Shown: positions 45,195 through 54,170, numbered from the stretch's first letter. The stretch: 64,000 nt of DNA from Enterococcus cecorum DSM 20682 = ATCC 43198 (GCF_000407565.1 NZ_ASWI01000003.1:497501-561500); one strand, 5' to 3'. Notes: generated from the sequence alone by a model not told the origin. Program-made: numbers and translations.

Positions 45195-45995
45195 ATGTCA
45201 GTATTTAGTTTTGATCCCAGTAGTCGATTAAGTATTGTGGCTTTGCGTGTCAAAAATCGTGACCAAATGATTAATTTCTACTGCGAGATGTTAGGATTTA
45301 AGTTAAAAACCGAAGAAAATGAATTAGCGATTTTAGTAGCCGAAGATGGTAGTCATGAGCGCATTTGGTTAGAAGAAAGCCCACGTGCAACGGAACGTTT
45401 TGGTGAAGTGAAGCGTCTGAACTACTATAAAGTAGAGGTGCCAACTTTATCTGAGTTTGCGGCAGTGTATTCACGATTAGTTCATGCTAAATATCCGGTC
45501 ATTCAAGCCGAGTTTACACCTGATTTATGTCAGTTTACTATCGTGGATCCTGAAGGCAATCAGTTGGCGATTCGCACACCTGAAACAGTGAGCATTGACG
45601 AAACTTCACTTTTAACTTCAGCTGATCCAAATAAAAAATTATCAAGTAAAGCACGGATTGCGGCACTGGGCCTTCACGCACAAGATGTCCAAGAAGAATG
45701 CCAGTTTTTAGCTGATTTACTAGGCTTTGAGTTTGATGAAAATAATATTGCTTTTCAAACCTTAGCAGATGGCGAATTTGGTATTTCCATTGTCAAGCAT
45801 GATACCGAAAATGTGAAAATCCCAAGTCATCAAATTTTAGGCTTAGACTTTTTGAAATTCCAATTACAAGATGAACAGTTTGAACAATTATTAAAACATG
45901 TTCAAGAAAGTCAAATGAAACATTACCTTGATAGCAAACAAAAGATTTTAACGGTGTATGATCCAGTCGGTGTAGAATGGTGGTTCTTACGTTAA
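45195..45995 (+). CDS. VOC family protein (CatE-like, two glyoxalase domains)
   Basis: A 266-residue protein with two vicinal-oxygen-chelate modules (about residues 10-130 and 155-265). The second shows HAQDVQEECQFLADLLGFEF, and both end in YDP/VDPEGN-type strands. It resembles CatE-like ring-cleaving dioxygenases of Bacillus, but some metal ligands look poorly conserved, so the reaction is uncertain. ATG 45195 follows AGGAGG; the upstream extension to 45150 is rejected. The 300 bases upstream hold no gene. Confidence 0.75.
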   Translation: MSVFSFDPSSRLSIVALRVKNRDQMINFYCEMLGFKLKTEENELAILVAEDGSHERIWLEESPRATERFGEVKRLNYYKVEVPTLSEFAAVYSRLVHAKYPVIQAEFTPDLCQFTIVDPEGNQLAIRTPETVSIDETSLLTSADPNKKLSSKARIAALGLHAQDVQEECQFLADLLGFEFDENNIAFQTLADGEFGISIVKHDTENVKIPSHQILGLDFLKFQLQDEQFEQLLKHVQESQMKHYLDSKQKILTVYDPVGVEWWFLR

Positions 45996-46084
45996 TTGCA
46001 TCATACAAAGACGTCTGATTGGTTGCCGGATGAATCGTCCAACCAATTAGGCGTTTTTTTTATGAAAAGAGATAGAGGAAGAAC

Positions 46085-47104
46085 ATGCAAGAAAATTTTT
46101 ATCCAAAAACACAAGCAAAAATTCAAGAATATCTAAATGAAAAGGTCTTTCCAGGGGTTTGTTATGCAATTATTGACCAAGAAAAGATGATTCACAAGCA
46201 TTTTGGTTATGCGTCTTTAATCCCAGAAAAACGGGTGATGTCTGGAAATACGTTATTTGATGTGGCCTCTTTGACAAAGGTTGTTTGTACCACGACGATG
46301 ATTTTAAAATTGATGGAACAAGGCCTCATCGAGATTGACCAACCTTTGAAGAAGTATCTGCCAGCTTATGGCGATGAAAGCATTACTTTACGACATTTAT
46401 TAACCCATACAGCTGATATTGTGACTTATATTCCGAATCGTGATCAGCTCAACCAACAGGAGTTAATGCAGACTTATTTGACTTTAAGAGCGGGTGATAA
46501 TCTGGGAAAAGTCGTCAAATATACCGATGCGGGGACGATTTTGCTAGGATTCATGTTAGAAGCAATCTTTCAAAAACCAGTCACAACTATTTTTAAAGAA
46601 GAAATTTTTGAACCGTTGCAGATGACCGAGAGCCAATTTCCACCACTTGATATGCATTATTCGATTGCTGCAACAGAAGATACTTTGTGCGGTCAAACTC
46701 ATGATCCTAAAGCCCGAGTCTTAGCCGAGCATGCGGGTAATGCGGGACTATTCACGAATTTAGCCGACTTATTAAAATTTACCCAAATGTATCTAAATGA
46801 AGGGCAATTACCTGATGGACGGGCCTTTTTGCAAAGAGAAACGATTGCTCAGCTTTATCAAGACCAAACACCAAGTAAAGAGGGAAAGCGTTCATTAGGT
46901 TGGGATTTGCGTTATGGCTTTTTATTCCATACAGGCTATACTGGGACGTTTTTATGCATTGATCCTAAGTTGCAACAGGCCTTTATTTTCCTATCTAACC
47001 GTGTGCATCCTTATGATTTTAGACAAGAATATTTGGAAAAACGAGATGAATTAATTGCGATTTATTTAAAAGAAAAAGAAATGATTATTCAAACTAGTTT
47101 GTGA
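46085..47104 (+). CDS. Serine hydrolase of the beta-lactamase/transpeptidase-like family
   Basis: A 339-residue protein with S62-L-T-K65 in DVASLTKVVCTT, the active SxxK motif, a YTDAG tract in place of YxN, and HTGYTGT near the C-terminus as a variant of KTG. No signal peptide is seen, so it probably acts in the cytoplasm, as an esterase or D-amino-peptidase-like enzyme. It is not evidence of beta-lactam resistance. The -10 box of manA overlaps its stop codon. Confidence 0.85.
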   Translation: MQENFYPKTQAKIQEYLNEKVFPGVCYAIIDQEKMIHKHFGYASLIPEKRVMSGNTLFDVASLTKVVCTTTMILKLMEQGLIEIDQPLKKYLPAYGDESITLRHLLTHTADIVTYIPNRDQLNQQELMQTYLTLRAGDNLGKVVKYTDAGTILLGFMLEAIFQKPVTTIFKEEIFEPLQMTESQFPPLDMHYSIAATEDTLCGQTHDPKARVLAEHAGNAGLFTNLADLLKFTQMYLNEGQLPDGRAFLQRETIAQLYQDQTPSKEGKRSLGWDLRYGFLFHTGYTGTFLCIDPKLQQAFIFLSNRVHPYDFRQEYLEKRDELIAIYLKEKEMIIQTSL

Positions 47105-47133
47105 TATAATGGACTTGTTTGTAAACCTATACA
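47105..47133 (+). promoter_or_regulatory. manA promoter with a near-cre site
   Basis: TATAAT lies at 47105-47110. TTGTAAACCTATACA (47119-47133) matches the cre consensus except at the central G, and is very close to the perfect cre at 24153. It overlaps the expected transcription start. Confidence 0.4.
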
Positions 47134-47149
47134 AGAAAGAGTGATTCAT

Positions 47150-48109
47150 TTGGTAGAACCTTTATTTATGAAACCCGTATTTCAAGATAAAATTTGGGGT
47201 GGCTCAAGATTACATACGGTCTTTGGTTTTGAACTTCCTAGTGACAAGATAGGAGAAGACTGGGCAATCAGTGCGCATCCCCATGGCAAAAGTGTGATTG
47301 AAAATGGTCCTTTCAAAGGTCAAACTTTAGATCAACTTTGGCAAGACCATCAAGAATTATTCGGTCATCAATCAGAAGAAGTTTTCCCGTTATTAGTGAA
47401 GATTTTGGATGCGGAAGATGATTTATCTGTTCAAGTCCATCCTGATGACGAATATGGCAAACATCATGCTGGTGAGCTAGGTAAGACTGAGTGCTGGTAT
47501 ATTATTGATGCCGCGCCAGGAGCTGAAATCATTTATGGTCATCATGCGCAAACCAAAGAAGAATTAGCTGAAATGATTCAAGAGGGACGTTGGGATGATT
47601 TATTAAAACATGTGCCAGTGAGAAAAGGGGATTTCTTCTTTGTTCCGAGTGGGACGATGCATGCGATTGGTAAAGGAATCATGATTTTAGAAACCCAACA
47701 AAGCTCAGATACGACTTATCGGGTATATGATTATGACCGCAAAGATGCGCAAGGAAATACACGTGAATTACACATCCAACAATCCATCGACGTTACCAAT
47801 GTCCCTGACCATGCGCCAGAATTAGCGATTAAGGAAGTTCGTAAAGGCAACAGTGCGATTACCACTTATCTTCAAACTGAATTTTTCAATGTCTATGAAT
47901 GGCTTGTAAAGGGAGAATGTTCTTTCAAAGCTTTTGCGCCGTATACTTTGATGACGGTGATTGAAGGTTTTGGTTATCTAGTCGTGGATGGTAAAGAATA
48001 TGAATTAAATATGGGCACAAGCTGTATTTTGCCAAATCAAGTGAAGGAATGGCAAATTAAAGGCGATGTTAGAATAATTGCCTCTGATACCGCAAAGAAT
48101 AATAAATAA
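47150..48109 (+). CDS. manA: Mannose-6-phosphate isomerase, class I
   Basis: A 319-residue cupin enzyme with WGGSRL, the zinc tract QVHPDDEYG and the C-terminal YLVVDGKEYEL. It interconverts mannose 6-phosphate and fructose 6-phosphate. GTG 47141 is too near the AAAGAG site; TTG 47150 gives MVEPLFMKPVFQDKIWGG, the expected start, and is preferred. It has its own promoter with a possible CcpA site. Confidence 0.92.
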   Translation: MVEPLFMKPVFQDKIWGGSRLHTVFGFELPSDKIGEDWAISAHPHGKSVIENGPFKGQTLDQLWQDHQELFGHQSEEVFPLLVKILDAEDDLSVQVHPDDEYGKHHAGELGKTECWYIIDAAPGAEIIYGHHAQTKEELAEMIQEGRWDDLLKHVPVRKGDFFFVPSGTMHAIGKGIMILETQQSSDTTYRVYDYDRKDAQGNTRELHIQQSIDVTNVPDHAPELAIKEVRKGNSAITTYLQTEFFNVYEWLVKGECSFKAFAPYTLMTVIEGFGYLVVDGKEYELNMGTSCILPNQVKEWQIKGDVRIIASDTAKNNK

Positions 48110-48160
48110 TGATTAGAGCTGTTCTTGAGGAGCGGCTCTTTTTGAAAGTAGGGAATGACA

Positions 48161-48745
48161 ATGATAAAAATCGTATATTTAATGCGGCATGGACAGACGC
48201 TTTTTAACGAATTAAAAAAAGTACAAGGCTGGTGTGACTCGCCCTTAACCGAATTAGGTAAAGAACAGGCCCGGCAAGCAAGGAAATATTTTCAATCACA
48301 AGGTATCCAGTTTGGTCAGGCTTATGCATCGACTCAAGAGCGGGCTTGTGATACTTTAGAAATTGTTTGTGACTTGCCTTACCAACGTAAAAAAGGCTTG
48401 AAAGAATGGAATTTTGGTCGCTTTGAAGGAGAACCAGAATTTTTAAACCCAGCGCTACCTTATGGCGATTTTTTTGTGTATTATGGCGGAGAAAGTCAAG
48501 AACAACTGATGCAGCGAATGAACGACACCATGCAAGCAATTATGCAAGAAGTGAATAATGATTTGCCTACTCTGGTCGTCTCTCATGGCGCTGCTTGTCG
48601 TAATTTTATGCGTGTTTGGGAGGAGTTTGCAAAAACGGATACTCATCAACGTTTAGGGAACTGTTGCATTTTAAAATTCGCCTATGAAGATGAGAAGTTT
48701 ATTTTATTAGAAATTGTGAATCCGAATGAAGCAGAAAAAAAGTAA
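48161..48745 (+). CDS. Histidine phosphatase (phosphoglycerate mutase) family protein
   Basis: A 194-residue protein with the catalytic RHG motif in LMRHGQT, a second histidine in VVSHGAACRNF, and KEWNFGRFEGE. It is a broad-specificity histidine phosphatase rather than a glycolytic mutase, judging by length. ATG 48155 is too close to AGGG; ATG 48161 is preferred. It follows manA by 51 bases and may share its transcript. Confidence 0.87.
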   Translation: MIKIVYLMRHGQTLFNELKKVQGWCDSPLTELGKEQARQARKYFQSQGIQFGQAYASTQERACDTLEIVCDLPYQRKKGLKEWNFGRFEGEPEFLNPALPYGDFFVYYGGESQEQLMQRMNDTMQAIMQEVNNDLPTLVVSHGAACRNFMRVWEEFAKTDTHQRLGNCCILKFAYEDEKFILLEIVNPNEAEKK

Positions 48746-48765
48746 TTCGTCAAGGCGATTTGTTG

Positions 48766-48793
48766 TTGAATTCACGAAAAAACACGGTAAAAT
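48766..48793 (+). promoter_or_regulatory. Promoter of the universal stress gene
   Basis: TTGAAT (48766-48771), a 16-base spacer and TAAAAT (48788-48793), about 28 bases before the start codon. Confidence 0.5.
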
Positions 48794-48820
48794 AAAGGTA
48801 TAGGAAAGAAGGGATGTCGT

Positions 48821-49279
48821 ATGGCAAATTATCGTAGAATTTTGGTACCAATCGATGGTTCCATTTTAGCGGATTTAGCTTATCAAAAAGCAAAACGTTA
48901 TGCCAAACAAACGAATGCACACTTAATCGTATTATCTGTTGTCGATACATCTGGAATCGCCATGCATGATTACGGCGGTGGATTCGAAATTGATCCATTA
49001 ATGAATACTGCAAAAGAATTTCTAGAAGATTATGCTGAAGATGCAGCCAAAGATAATATTAATTGTAAAACGATTCTAGAAGTAGGTAGTGCAAAAAATG
49101 CCATTCTTGAAACTGCCAAAGATCAAAATGCCGATTTAATCATGATGGGGGCAAGTGGTACGAACTCATTTACCCGTCTATTCATCGGTTCTACAACTGA
49201 TTTTATCGTTCAAAATTCAAAAGTGGATGTATTCGTAGTGAAAACCCACATGGACAATACTACTCGTCCAACCCATTAA
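48821..49279 (+). CDS. Universal stress protein UspA family
   Basis: A 152-residue UspA-fold protein starting RRILVPIDGS. The ATP-type motif GASGTNSFTRLFIGSTTDFIV near residue 110 has the G-2x-G-9x-G(S/T) pattern of nucleotide-binding members. Usp proteins support survival under starvation or stress; the trigger here is unknown. It is a single gene with AAGAAGGG before the ATG and a strong terminator after. Confidence 0.92.
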   Translation: MANYRRILVPIDGSILADLAYQKAKRYAKQTNAHLIVLSVVDTSGIAMHDYGGGFEIDPLMNTAKEFLEDYAEDAAKDNINCKTILEVGSAKNAILETAKDQNADLIMMGASGTNSFTRLFIGSTTDFIVQNSKVDVFVVKTHMDNTTRPTH

Positions 49280-49315
49280 TTTAGCTCTTATCAAGTTTTT
49301 GTAATTGTTTACTTT

Positions 49316-49359
49316 AAAAAAGCAAATCCGTCTGCCCCAACAGATAGATTTGCTTTTTT
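49316..49359. terminator. Bidirectional terminator after usp
   Basis: A 13-bp perfect stem (49316-49328 with 49347-49359), an inner TCTG/CAGA helix and A/T runs on both sides, between convergent genes. Confidence 0.88.
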
Positions 49360-49371
49360 AATTTGGGTTAT

Positions 49372-49740
49372 TTAATCATTTTCCTGATCTTCATACACGT
49401 AATCGGAAAAATATTTTTCAAGAATTTCTTCGCGAGTACTATCAAAGTCATCCGCAAAATATCTACTGTATACTTCAAGCGGCGTATGGATGTTTTCGGG
49501 AACTTCTTCAACTAATTCAAAACAGTCGATTATTTTGCTTACTTGCCAAAAATCAAGTGAACCATCAGCTGTTTGATAAGGTTCTTCGGTCAAATGCTGC
49601 TTACAATACTCAATTAGTGTCGCTTTGTCAGGTTTTGCTGGAAATTGGACTAAAACGATGCGATGTTCATAAGCTTTTCTAGAGATTTTTGTTTTTGCCT
49701 CAAAAGCTTCAAATAATATACTTAAAGAAAAATATGCCAT
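49372..49740 (-). CDS. DUF4288-like protein
   Basis: A 122-residue acidic protein starting MAYFSLSILFEAFEAKTK, with RIVLVQFPAKPDKATLIEYCKQHL and DFWQVSKIIDCFELVEE. This pattern resembles the DUF4288 family of unknown function. No membrane segment or signal is present. It is a single gene on the minus strand, divergent from folA. Confidence 0.6.
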   Translation of the reverse strand: MAYFSLSILFEAFEAKTKISRKAYEHRIVLVQFPAKPDKATLIEYCKQHLTEEPYQTADGSLDFWQVSKIIDCFELVEEVPENIHTPLEVYSRYFADDFDSTREEILEKYFSDYVYEDQEND

Positions 49741-49858
49741 GCTATCCCCTACTTTCTACATTCTAATTTGATTTTACCATATGGAAGTTAGATTCAGTAT
49801 TTCTTTCTTCCTTGATATTCGTTATAATGAAAAAAACGAACAAAAGGAGCCGGATAAA

Positions 49859-50338
49859 ATGATAACAGCAATTTGGGCGCAAGATAAAAATGGTTTAATT
49901 GGTAAAGATGGGTTATTACCATGGAAATTACCGAATGATTTGAATTTTTTTAAGAGCAAAACGATGAACGGAACCTTAGTGATGGGGCGAAAAACGTATG
50001 AAGGGCTAGGAAAAAGATCCAAAGCTTATAAGAAGATTTATGTTTGCACTCGTCAAAATGAGTTGTCACTATATGAAAATGCTGAAATTATTCACTCACC
50101 AGAAGAAGTCTTAGCTGTAGAAGACTTGCACGTTGGGGGCGGTGGCGATATTTTTCGCTTATTCTTGCCGTATACCGATGTGATTTATCGTACATTGATT
50201 GATGCGGAATTTACAGGCGATGCTTATATTGGTGAGATTGACTTTAGTGATTTTGAGCTAGTCGAAGAAATTCCTGGCGTATTAGACGAAGAAAATATTT
50301 ATCCCCATGTCTTTCAAAAATGGGTGAGAAGACAATAA
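49859..50338 (+). CDS. folA: Dihydrofolate reductase
   Basis: A 159-residue DHFR: MITAIWAQDKNGLIGKDGLLPWKLPNDL holds the substrate-site residues, and VMGRKTYEGLG and GGGGDIFRLFL are NADPH-binding tracts. It reduces dihydrofolate to tetrahydrofolate. The frame is open from 49781, but ATG 49859 follows AAAGGAG and gives the normal start. thyA, often the neighbour, is not here. Confidence 0.95.
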   Translation: MITAIWAQDKNGLIGKDGLLPWKLPNDLNFFKSKTMNGTLVMGRKTYEGLGKRSKAYKKIYVCTRQNELSLYENAEIIHSPEEVLAVEDLHVGGGGDIFRLFLPYTDVIYRTLIDAEFTGDAYIGEIDFSDFELVEEIPGVLDEENIYPHVFQKWVRRQ

Positions 50339-50344
50339 TAAAAT

Positions 50345-50389
50345 AAACCCACCTCTTAAGTTGGCTATTCGCTTAAAAGGTGGGTTTTT
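50345..50389. terminator. Bidirectional terminator between folA and psuG
   Basis: AAACCCACCT (50345-50354) pairs with AGGTGGGTTT (50378-50387), with further inner pairs, then T. Confidence 0.85.
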
Positions 50390-50393
50390 GTGA

Positions 50394-51305
50394 TTATAAT
50401 TTTTGATAACTTACAGCTAATTGGGCGCCGACTCTCGCATTGTTTTTTACTAGAGCGATATTGGCGGCCAAACTCTTGCCATCCGTGATATCTTTAATTT
50501 TACCAAGTAGGAATGGCGTGATTTCTTTTCCAACAATTCCTTTTTCATCGGCTTCTTTTAAGGCTTGGTCGATTGCAGCATTGATATAAGCTTCATCCAT
50601 TGAATATTCTTCAGGGATTGGGTTAGCTACTAAAGCGCCACCGTGTAGACCTAAATCCCATTTCGCTTTCAAGGCTTTTGCTAATTCTTCTGGATTTTGG
50701 ATATTGTATTGTAAAGCAAATGGACTTGTTCTTGAGAAGAAAGATGGCAGATAGTCTGTTTGGTAACCATAAACCGGCACACCTTTTGTTTCAAGATATT
50801 CTAATGTTAATCCAAGGTCTAAGATTGATTTTGCCCCAGCACAAACAACAGCGACATCAGTCATCGCTAATTCTTCTAAGTCCGCAGAAATGTCCATTGA
50901 AGTTTCGGCCCCACGATGTACGCCACCGATGCCGCCAGTAACAAAGACGGAAATGCCTGCTAGTTCAGCAGCAATCATTGTCGCAGCAACTGTGGTAGCA
51001 CCTAGTTGTTTCGTTGCTAAAATATAGCCCATGTCACGGCGCGAAACTTTAGCGACATTTTTACTATTGCCAAACATTTCTAATTCTTCATCAGATAATC
51101 CGATTTTAATTTGACCATCGATTAAAGCAATGGTGGCAGGACAAGCACCATGGTCACGAATGATTTGTTCAACTTCACGTGCGGTTTGGACATTTTGTGG
51201 GTAAGGCATACCATGTGAGATAATAGTTGATTCTAAGGCAACAATTGCTTTGCCTTCTTCTTTTGCTGCTAAGACTTCTTTTGAAAATGATAAATATTGG
51301 TTCAT
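50394..51305 (-). CDS. psuG: Pseudouridine-5'-phosphate glycosidase
   Basis: A 303-residue PsuG with family tracts [27 protein letters not shown] and DISADLEEL. It splits pseudouridine 5'-phosphate to uracil and ribose 5-phosphate. Its start overlaps the end of the kinase gene by 4 bases, so kinase and glycosidase are translated together and degrade pseudouridine in sequence. Confidence 0.95.
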   Translation of the reverse strand: MNQYLSFSKEVLAAKEEGKAIVALESTIISHGMPYPQNVQTAREVEQIIRDHGACPATIALIDGQIKIGLSDEELEMFGNSKNVAKVSRRDMGYILATKQLGATTVAATMIAAELAGISVFVTGGIGGVHRGAETSMDISADLEELAMTDVAVVCAGAKSILDLGLTLEYLETKGVPVYGYQTDYLPSFFSRTSPFALQYNIQNPEELAKALKAKWDLGLHGGALVANPIPEEYSMDEAYINAAIDQALKEADEKGIVGKEITPFLLGKIKDITDGKSLAANIALVKNNARVGAQLAVSYQKL

Positions 51306-52408
51306 AATGCAAGTTCCTCTCTATTTTGAATTAATTTTTCTTTGGTTAAATCCGTGCGTACAGTATGCATGCAACGAATTGTAAATACCGCATTGGTTGT
51401 CGCAAACTTCAAACAATCAGCTAGCGTTCTTCCGTTTAGCCAACTATCGATAAATGCCCCACTAAACGCATCGCCAGCACCTGTAACATCGATAATTTTT
51501 TCAACGCAGATGGCTGCTTGATAGGCTTGCTCTCCTGTTTGACTCATCGCCATAGCCCCTTGTTGGCCATTGGTAATGACGATATTTTCTACGCCTAAAG
51601 CTAGCCATTTTTGCATTGCGTCTTGCCAAGATTGCGTATCGGTGATTTGCGTGTCCAGGAAGGTTTCACTTTCATCGCGATTGGCAATAAGTAGACTCAC
51701 TCCCGCTAAATCTTTAGGTAAGTGGGCCATTTTCGGTGAGGAGACTGGAATCACAATCACTGGAATTTGATATTGCTTGCCAAATTGAATGATAAAATGG
51801 AGCGTTTCGGCTGGACAATTCAAATCGATAATAATCGCGCGTGCCCCGTGTAAAAGTGGTAAATTGAGCTGGATCACTGCCGGAGTGAGTAAATCATACG
51901 CCGACATATCCGCTAAAGCCACTGCCATATTACCATCTGCGTCGAGTACCGCGGTATAAGATCCCGTCGCCACTTCTTCTGTTTGATAGATGGCATCTAG
52001 ATTCATGAAGGATTGTGAATGTTGCTTAATCGCTTCAAAATCACTATCTTTCCCGCAAACAGACAGTAAAGAGATTGGATGGCCGAGTCTACCAAGATTT
52101 TCGGCAATATTTCTTGCCACGCCACCGATGCTCAAAGCTGATGTCGCAGGATTAGAAGTAGCAGCTTGAAGTGGAGCCAAACTTTGTAATTTACGATCGA
52201 CATTGGCGCCTCCGATACATACCAAATAATCTTTTTCATTCACGACATAGGCTCTTCCCAGTAGATATTTTTCCTCAATTAAACGGGAAATCATATTTGC
52301 CACCGTTGAGCGTGAGAGATTCATCTTTTCGGCGAGTTCTTGTTGCGAAAAATAAGGATTCGTCTTGATTAAATTAAATAGTTGCGCTTCTTTTTCTGAT
52401 AAAGTCAT
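51302..52408 (-). CDS. psuK: Pseudouridine kinase with N-terminal winged helix
   Basis: A 368-residue protein. Residues 1-60 form a winged helix-turn-helix ([27 protein letters not shown]). The rest is a PfkB-family sugar kinase with GGANVDRK, the anion-hole motif [11 protein letters not shown] and the catalytic aspartate within it. It phosphorylates pseudouridine for PsuG. The DNA-binding domain suggests it also regulates its own operon, as proposed for other HTH-PfkB fusions. An AAGGTGATTG site precedes the ATG. Confidence 0.92.
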   Translation of the reverse strand: MTLSEKEAQLFNLIKTNPYFSQQELAEKMNLSRSTVANMISRLIEEKYLLGRAYVVNEKDYLVCIGGANVDRKLQSLAPLQAATSNPATSALSIGGVARNIAENLGRLGHPISLLSVCGKDSDFEAIKQHSQSFMNLDAIYQTEEVATGSYTAVLDADGNMAVALADMSAYDLLTPAVIQLNLPLLHGARAIIIDLNCPAETLHFIIQFGKQYQIPVIVIPVSSPKMAHLPKDLAGVSLLIANRDESETFLDTQITDTQSWQDAMQKWLALGVENIVITNGQQGAMAMSQTGEQAYQAAICVEKIIDVTGAGDAFSGAFIDSWLNGRTLADCLKFATTNAVFTIRCMHTVRTDLTKEKLIQNREELAL

Positions 52409-52443
52409 GCAATCACCTTCTTTTAACCAAAATAAGATTTAGG

Positions 52444-52485
52444 ACATTTGTTTGTAGTTATAAACATTTGTTCGATGTCATTATA
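52444..52485 (-). promoter_or_regulatory. psuK promoter region with direct repeats
   Basis: Two copies of ACATTTGT (52444-52451 and 52464-52471), 20 bases apart, lie between psuK and a minus-strand TATAAT (complement of 52480-52485). They sit just downstream of the transcription start, where a repressor would block elongation. The winged helix of PsuK is a candidate binder. The rest of 52409-52774 is A+T-rich and shows no other feature. Confidence 0.4.
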
Positions 52486-52774
52486 ATGCTGTTAATGATA
52501 AAAGAAAAGAGTTATTTTTACTAGAACTATTTTGTAAACTGTTTTACTATTGGATGAAATGTTATTATCTAGTTTGATGGTTGATATATTAGTAAAGGTT
52601 TTAGAATTTTGATAATAAAATAAAATTATTTTTGAAAAAAGTTGAGGTTTTATGATGTAGAGTGTTTGTTATGAAAAGTGTGGCATAAGTATCTTATTTT
52701 CTCGAGGTAAAAAAGCGGATTTTATACATGAATCATGCTATATTTAGGAAAAATGATAGAAAGTAGGATAATAA

Positions 52775-53194
52775 ATGGCAGAAATCATCCAAATTCAAGT
52801 AGATGTACAAGGAGATTTAGCGACTATTTGACATTACTGGAATGAACCAAAACATATTGAGCAATGGCATAGTGCTTCACCTGACTGGCATACAATCAAT
52901 GCGCAAAATGATTTACGTGTGGGAGGCAGCTTAACCTCACGCATGGAAGCCAAAGATGGAGCGATGGGCTTTGATTTTGGCGGCGTGTATACAGAAGTGG
53001 TGGCAAATCAATGTTTAGCCTATACATTAGGGGATGGTCGTGAAGTTACTGTTACTTTTTCTCAGATTGCACCTGGTTTGGTTCATGTGGTTGAGACCTT
53101 TGAAGCCGAAAGCCAAAATCCAGTCGAGCTCCAAAAGCAAGGTTGGCAAGCCATTCTGAATCATTTCAAGGAATATGTAGAAGAAAATGTATAA
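52775..53194 (+). pseudogene. AHSA1/SRPBCC-family gene broken by an in-frame TGA
   Basis: ATG 52775 begins MAEIIQIQVDVQGDLATI, meets TGA at 52829-52831, then continues in the same frame as HYWNEPKHIEQWH and on to 53194 (139 codons in all). In AHSA1-type proteins a tryptophan stands just here (W before xYW/T-x-P-E), so TGG to TGA is the simplest explanation. The remainder, with GGSLTSRMEAKDG and a C-terminal GWQAILNHFKEYVE, is intact. The family binds small hydrophobic ligands or assists Hsp90-like proteins. A sequencing error is not excluded. Confidence 0.75.
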
Positions 53195-53197
53195 CAA

Positions 53198-53244
53198 CAA
53201 AACAAGACTAGGCACAGGAATTTTCCGCCCTAGTCTTTTGTTTG
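53198..53244. terminator. Bidirectional terminator between the AHSA1 pseudogene and the thioesterase gene
   Basis: AAGACTAGG (53204-53212) pairs with CCTAGTCTT (53229-53237), extended by A/T pairs on both sides. Confidence 0.8.
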
Positions 53245-53604
53245 TGCTTTTTGCGTCATGAGAGTGCAGCGTCCAACGGCAATTTTTTTGTTTATCTGAT
53301 AGACTGTAGCTTGCCAAACTTGCAGTGTGCGTCCGATTTTATCTGGCGTAGCGATGATGTTTAGTTCGCCCGTCGATACTGCCTGTAGATGATTGACTTG
53401 TAAATCGACACCGACGCAATATTCGTTTTGAGCGACATTTTGATTTGCACCTAAACTACATGCTGTTTCAATCAAGACACCGTTCATCCCTCCGTGCATG
53501 ATGCCAAAGGGTTGTTTATGGATTTCACGAACGATAAGCGAAAGTTCGACTTGTTCGGGGCTGGTTTGCTTGATTTGGATATCGAGATGTTCTAATAAAT
53601 TCAT
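53230..53604 (-). CDS. menI: Hotdog thioesterase, MenI-like (DHNA-CoA hydrolase candidate)
   Basis: A 124-residue PaaI-type hotdog protein. HKQPFGIMHGGMNGVLIETACSLGAN matches the catalytic stretch of E. coli YdiI/MenI (recalled as TKQPFGLLHGG followed by a catalytic glutamate); the glutamate here is E46. MenI releases 1,4-dihydroxy-2-naphthoate from its CoA ester, the step after MenB. The men operon begins about 900 bases away on the other strand, supporting the role. The ATG at 53610 is too close to GGAGGA; ATG 53604 is preferred. Confidence 0.75.
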   Translation of the reverse strand: MNLLEHLDIQIKQTSPEQVELSLIVREIHKQPFGIMHGGMNGVLIETACSLGANQNVAQNEYCVGVDLQVNHLQAVSTGELNIIATPDKIGRTLQVWQATVYQINKKIAVGRCTLMTQKAQTKD

Positions 53605-53700
53605 GGGCATTCCTCCGTTTTTTTCTCATTATAGCAAAAAATGGAAGTACGAGGGTGGATTTGATTTGAGAAATTGCTTATTCACACATTCTTAGGATAA

Positions 53701-53868
53701 TTATGTATTTTCTTGTACGTAACTCTCAAACAATTGTAAATCTTCCTCAGATACGTAATTTAAAATGAATAATTTACCAGATCGCTTATATGCTTGTTGA
53801 TTGGTTTTTTCTCTGTTCTTTTCTCTATACTTACGGTTAGCGATGGTTTGTTTATTTTCTGATTGCAT
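53701..53868 (-). CDS. Small basic protein of unknown function
   Basis: A 55-residue protein, very rich in lysine, asparagine and glutamate in the first half (NRKYREKNREKTN), then FILNYVSEEDLQLFESYV. It is probably helical and may bind nucleic acid. GAGGTG precedes ATG 53868; the longer frame to 53922 has no site. Its leader overlaps the antitoxin promoter on the other strand, so the two could interfere. Confidence 0.55.
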   Translation of the reverse strand: MQSENKQTIANRKYREKNREKTNQQAYKRSGKLFILNYVSEEDLQLFESYVQENT

Positions 53869-53871
53869 CGC

Positions 53872-54004
53872 TTGCACCTCTTTTCTAAACATGATATAGT
53901 GTAAATAGAAAAAGGTTAGCACCGTTTGAAGACGGTAGCTTGATTTTATACTAATTGAAAAATAGCCGAAAACCTCGCTAAAAGTTTAGATGGCTATTTT
54001 TTAT
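53872..54004 (+). ncRNA. Candidate antitoxin RNA of the type I toxin locus
   Basis: A promoter TTGCAC (53872-53877), 17-base spacer and TATAGT (53895-53900) would start an RNA near 53907. It would contain a hairpin ACCGT/ACGGT (53921-53938 region) and end at the stem AAAAATAGCC (53958-53967) with GGCTATTTTT (53992-54001). It is antisense to the 3' end of the toxin mRNA, as in txpA/RatA-type systems. No transcript data are available. Confidence 0.5.
53958..54003. terminator. Shared bidirectional terminator of toxin mRNA and antitoxin RNA
   Basis: A perfect 10-bp stem (53958-53967 with 53992-54001), with A-rich left and T-rich right arms so that both strands end in T-runs. Confidence 0.8.
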
Positions 54005-54080
54005 TGTCTTTATTATTATTCACTAGCACGATTAATGTCGCAAAAGCAATCATTAGGCTTAGCGCTTCATAAGCAGACAT
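53994..54080 (-). CDS. Holin-like type I toxin peptide (Hol_Tox/TxpA-BsrG type)
   Basis: A 28-residue peptide, MSAYEALSLMIAFATLIVLV followed by a polar lysine/asparagine tail. This MSxYExLxxMIxFxxLI pattern is that of membrane toxins of type I systems in Firmicutes. ATG 54080 has AAAGGA 9 bases upstream. An in-frame ATG at 54128, with GGGGGTGG upstream, would add 16 residues and give 44; both are possible. A minus-strand promoter TTGCAT/TATAAC (complements at 54214-54219 and 54191-54196, spacer 17) gives a leader of about 100 bases. Confidence 0.75.
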   Translation of the reverse strand: MSAYEALSLMIAFATLIVLVNNNKDNKK

Positions 54081-54170
54081 TTTGCAAATTCCTTTCTTTA
54101 GAATGCGTTGCAGAGTTGTTACACTCATAAGCACCACCCCCAGAAATGAGAATTGCTAACCGCCTTAAAC

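Noticed and set aside
46085-47104. Beta-lactam resistance gene
   Set aside because: It has SxxK but no signal peptide and variant second and third motifs; it fits the broad serine-hydrolase family.
52829-52831. TGA as selenocysteine or a recoded tryptophan
   Set aside because: The residue expected is tryptophan, no selenocysteine insertion hairpin is evident, and other genes here end normally in TGA.
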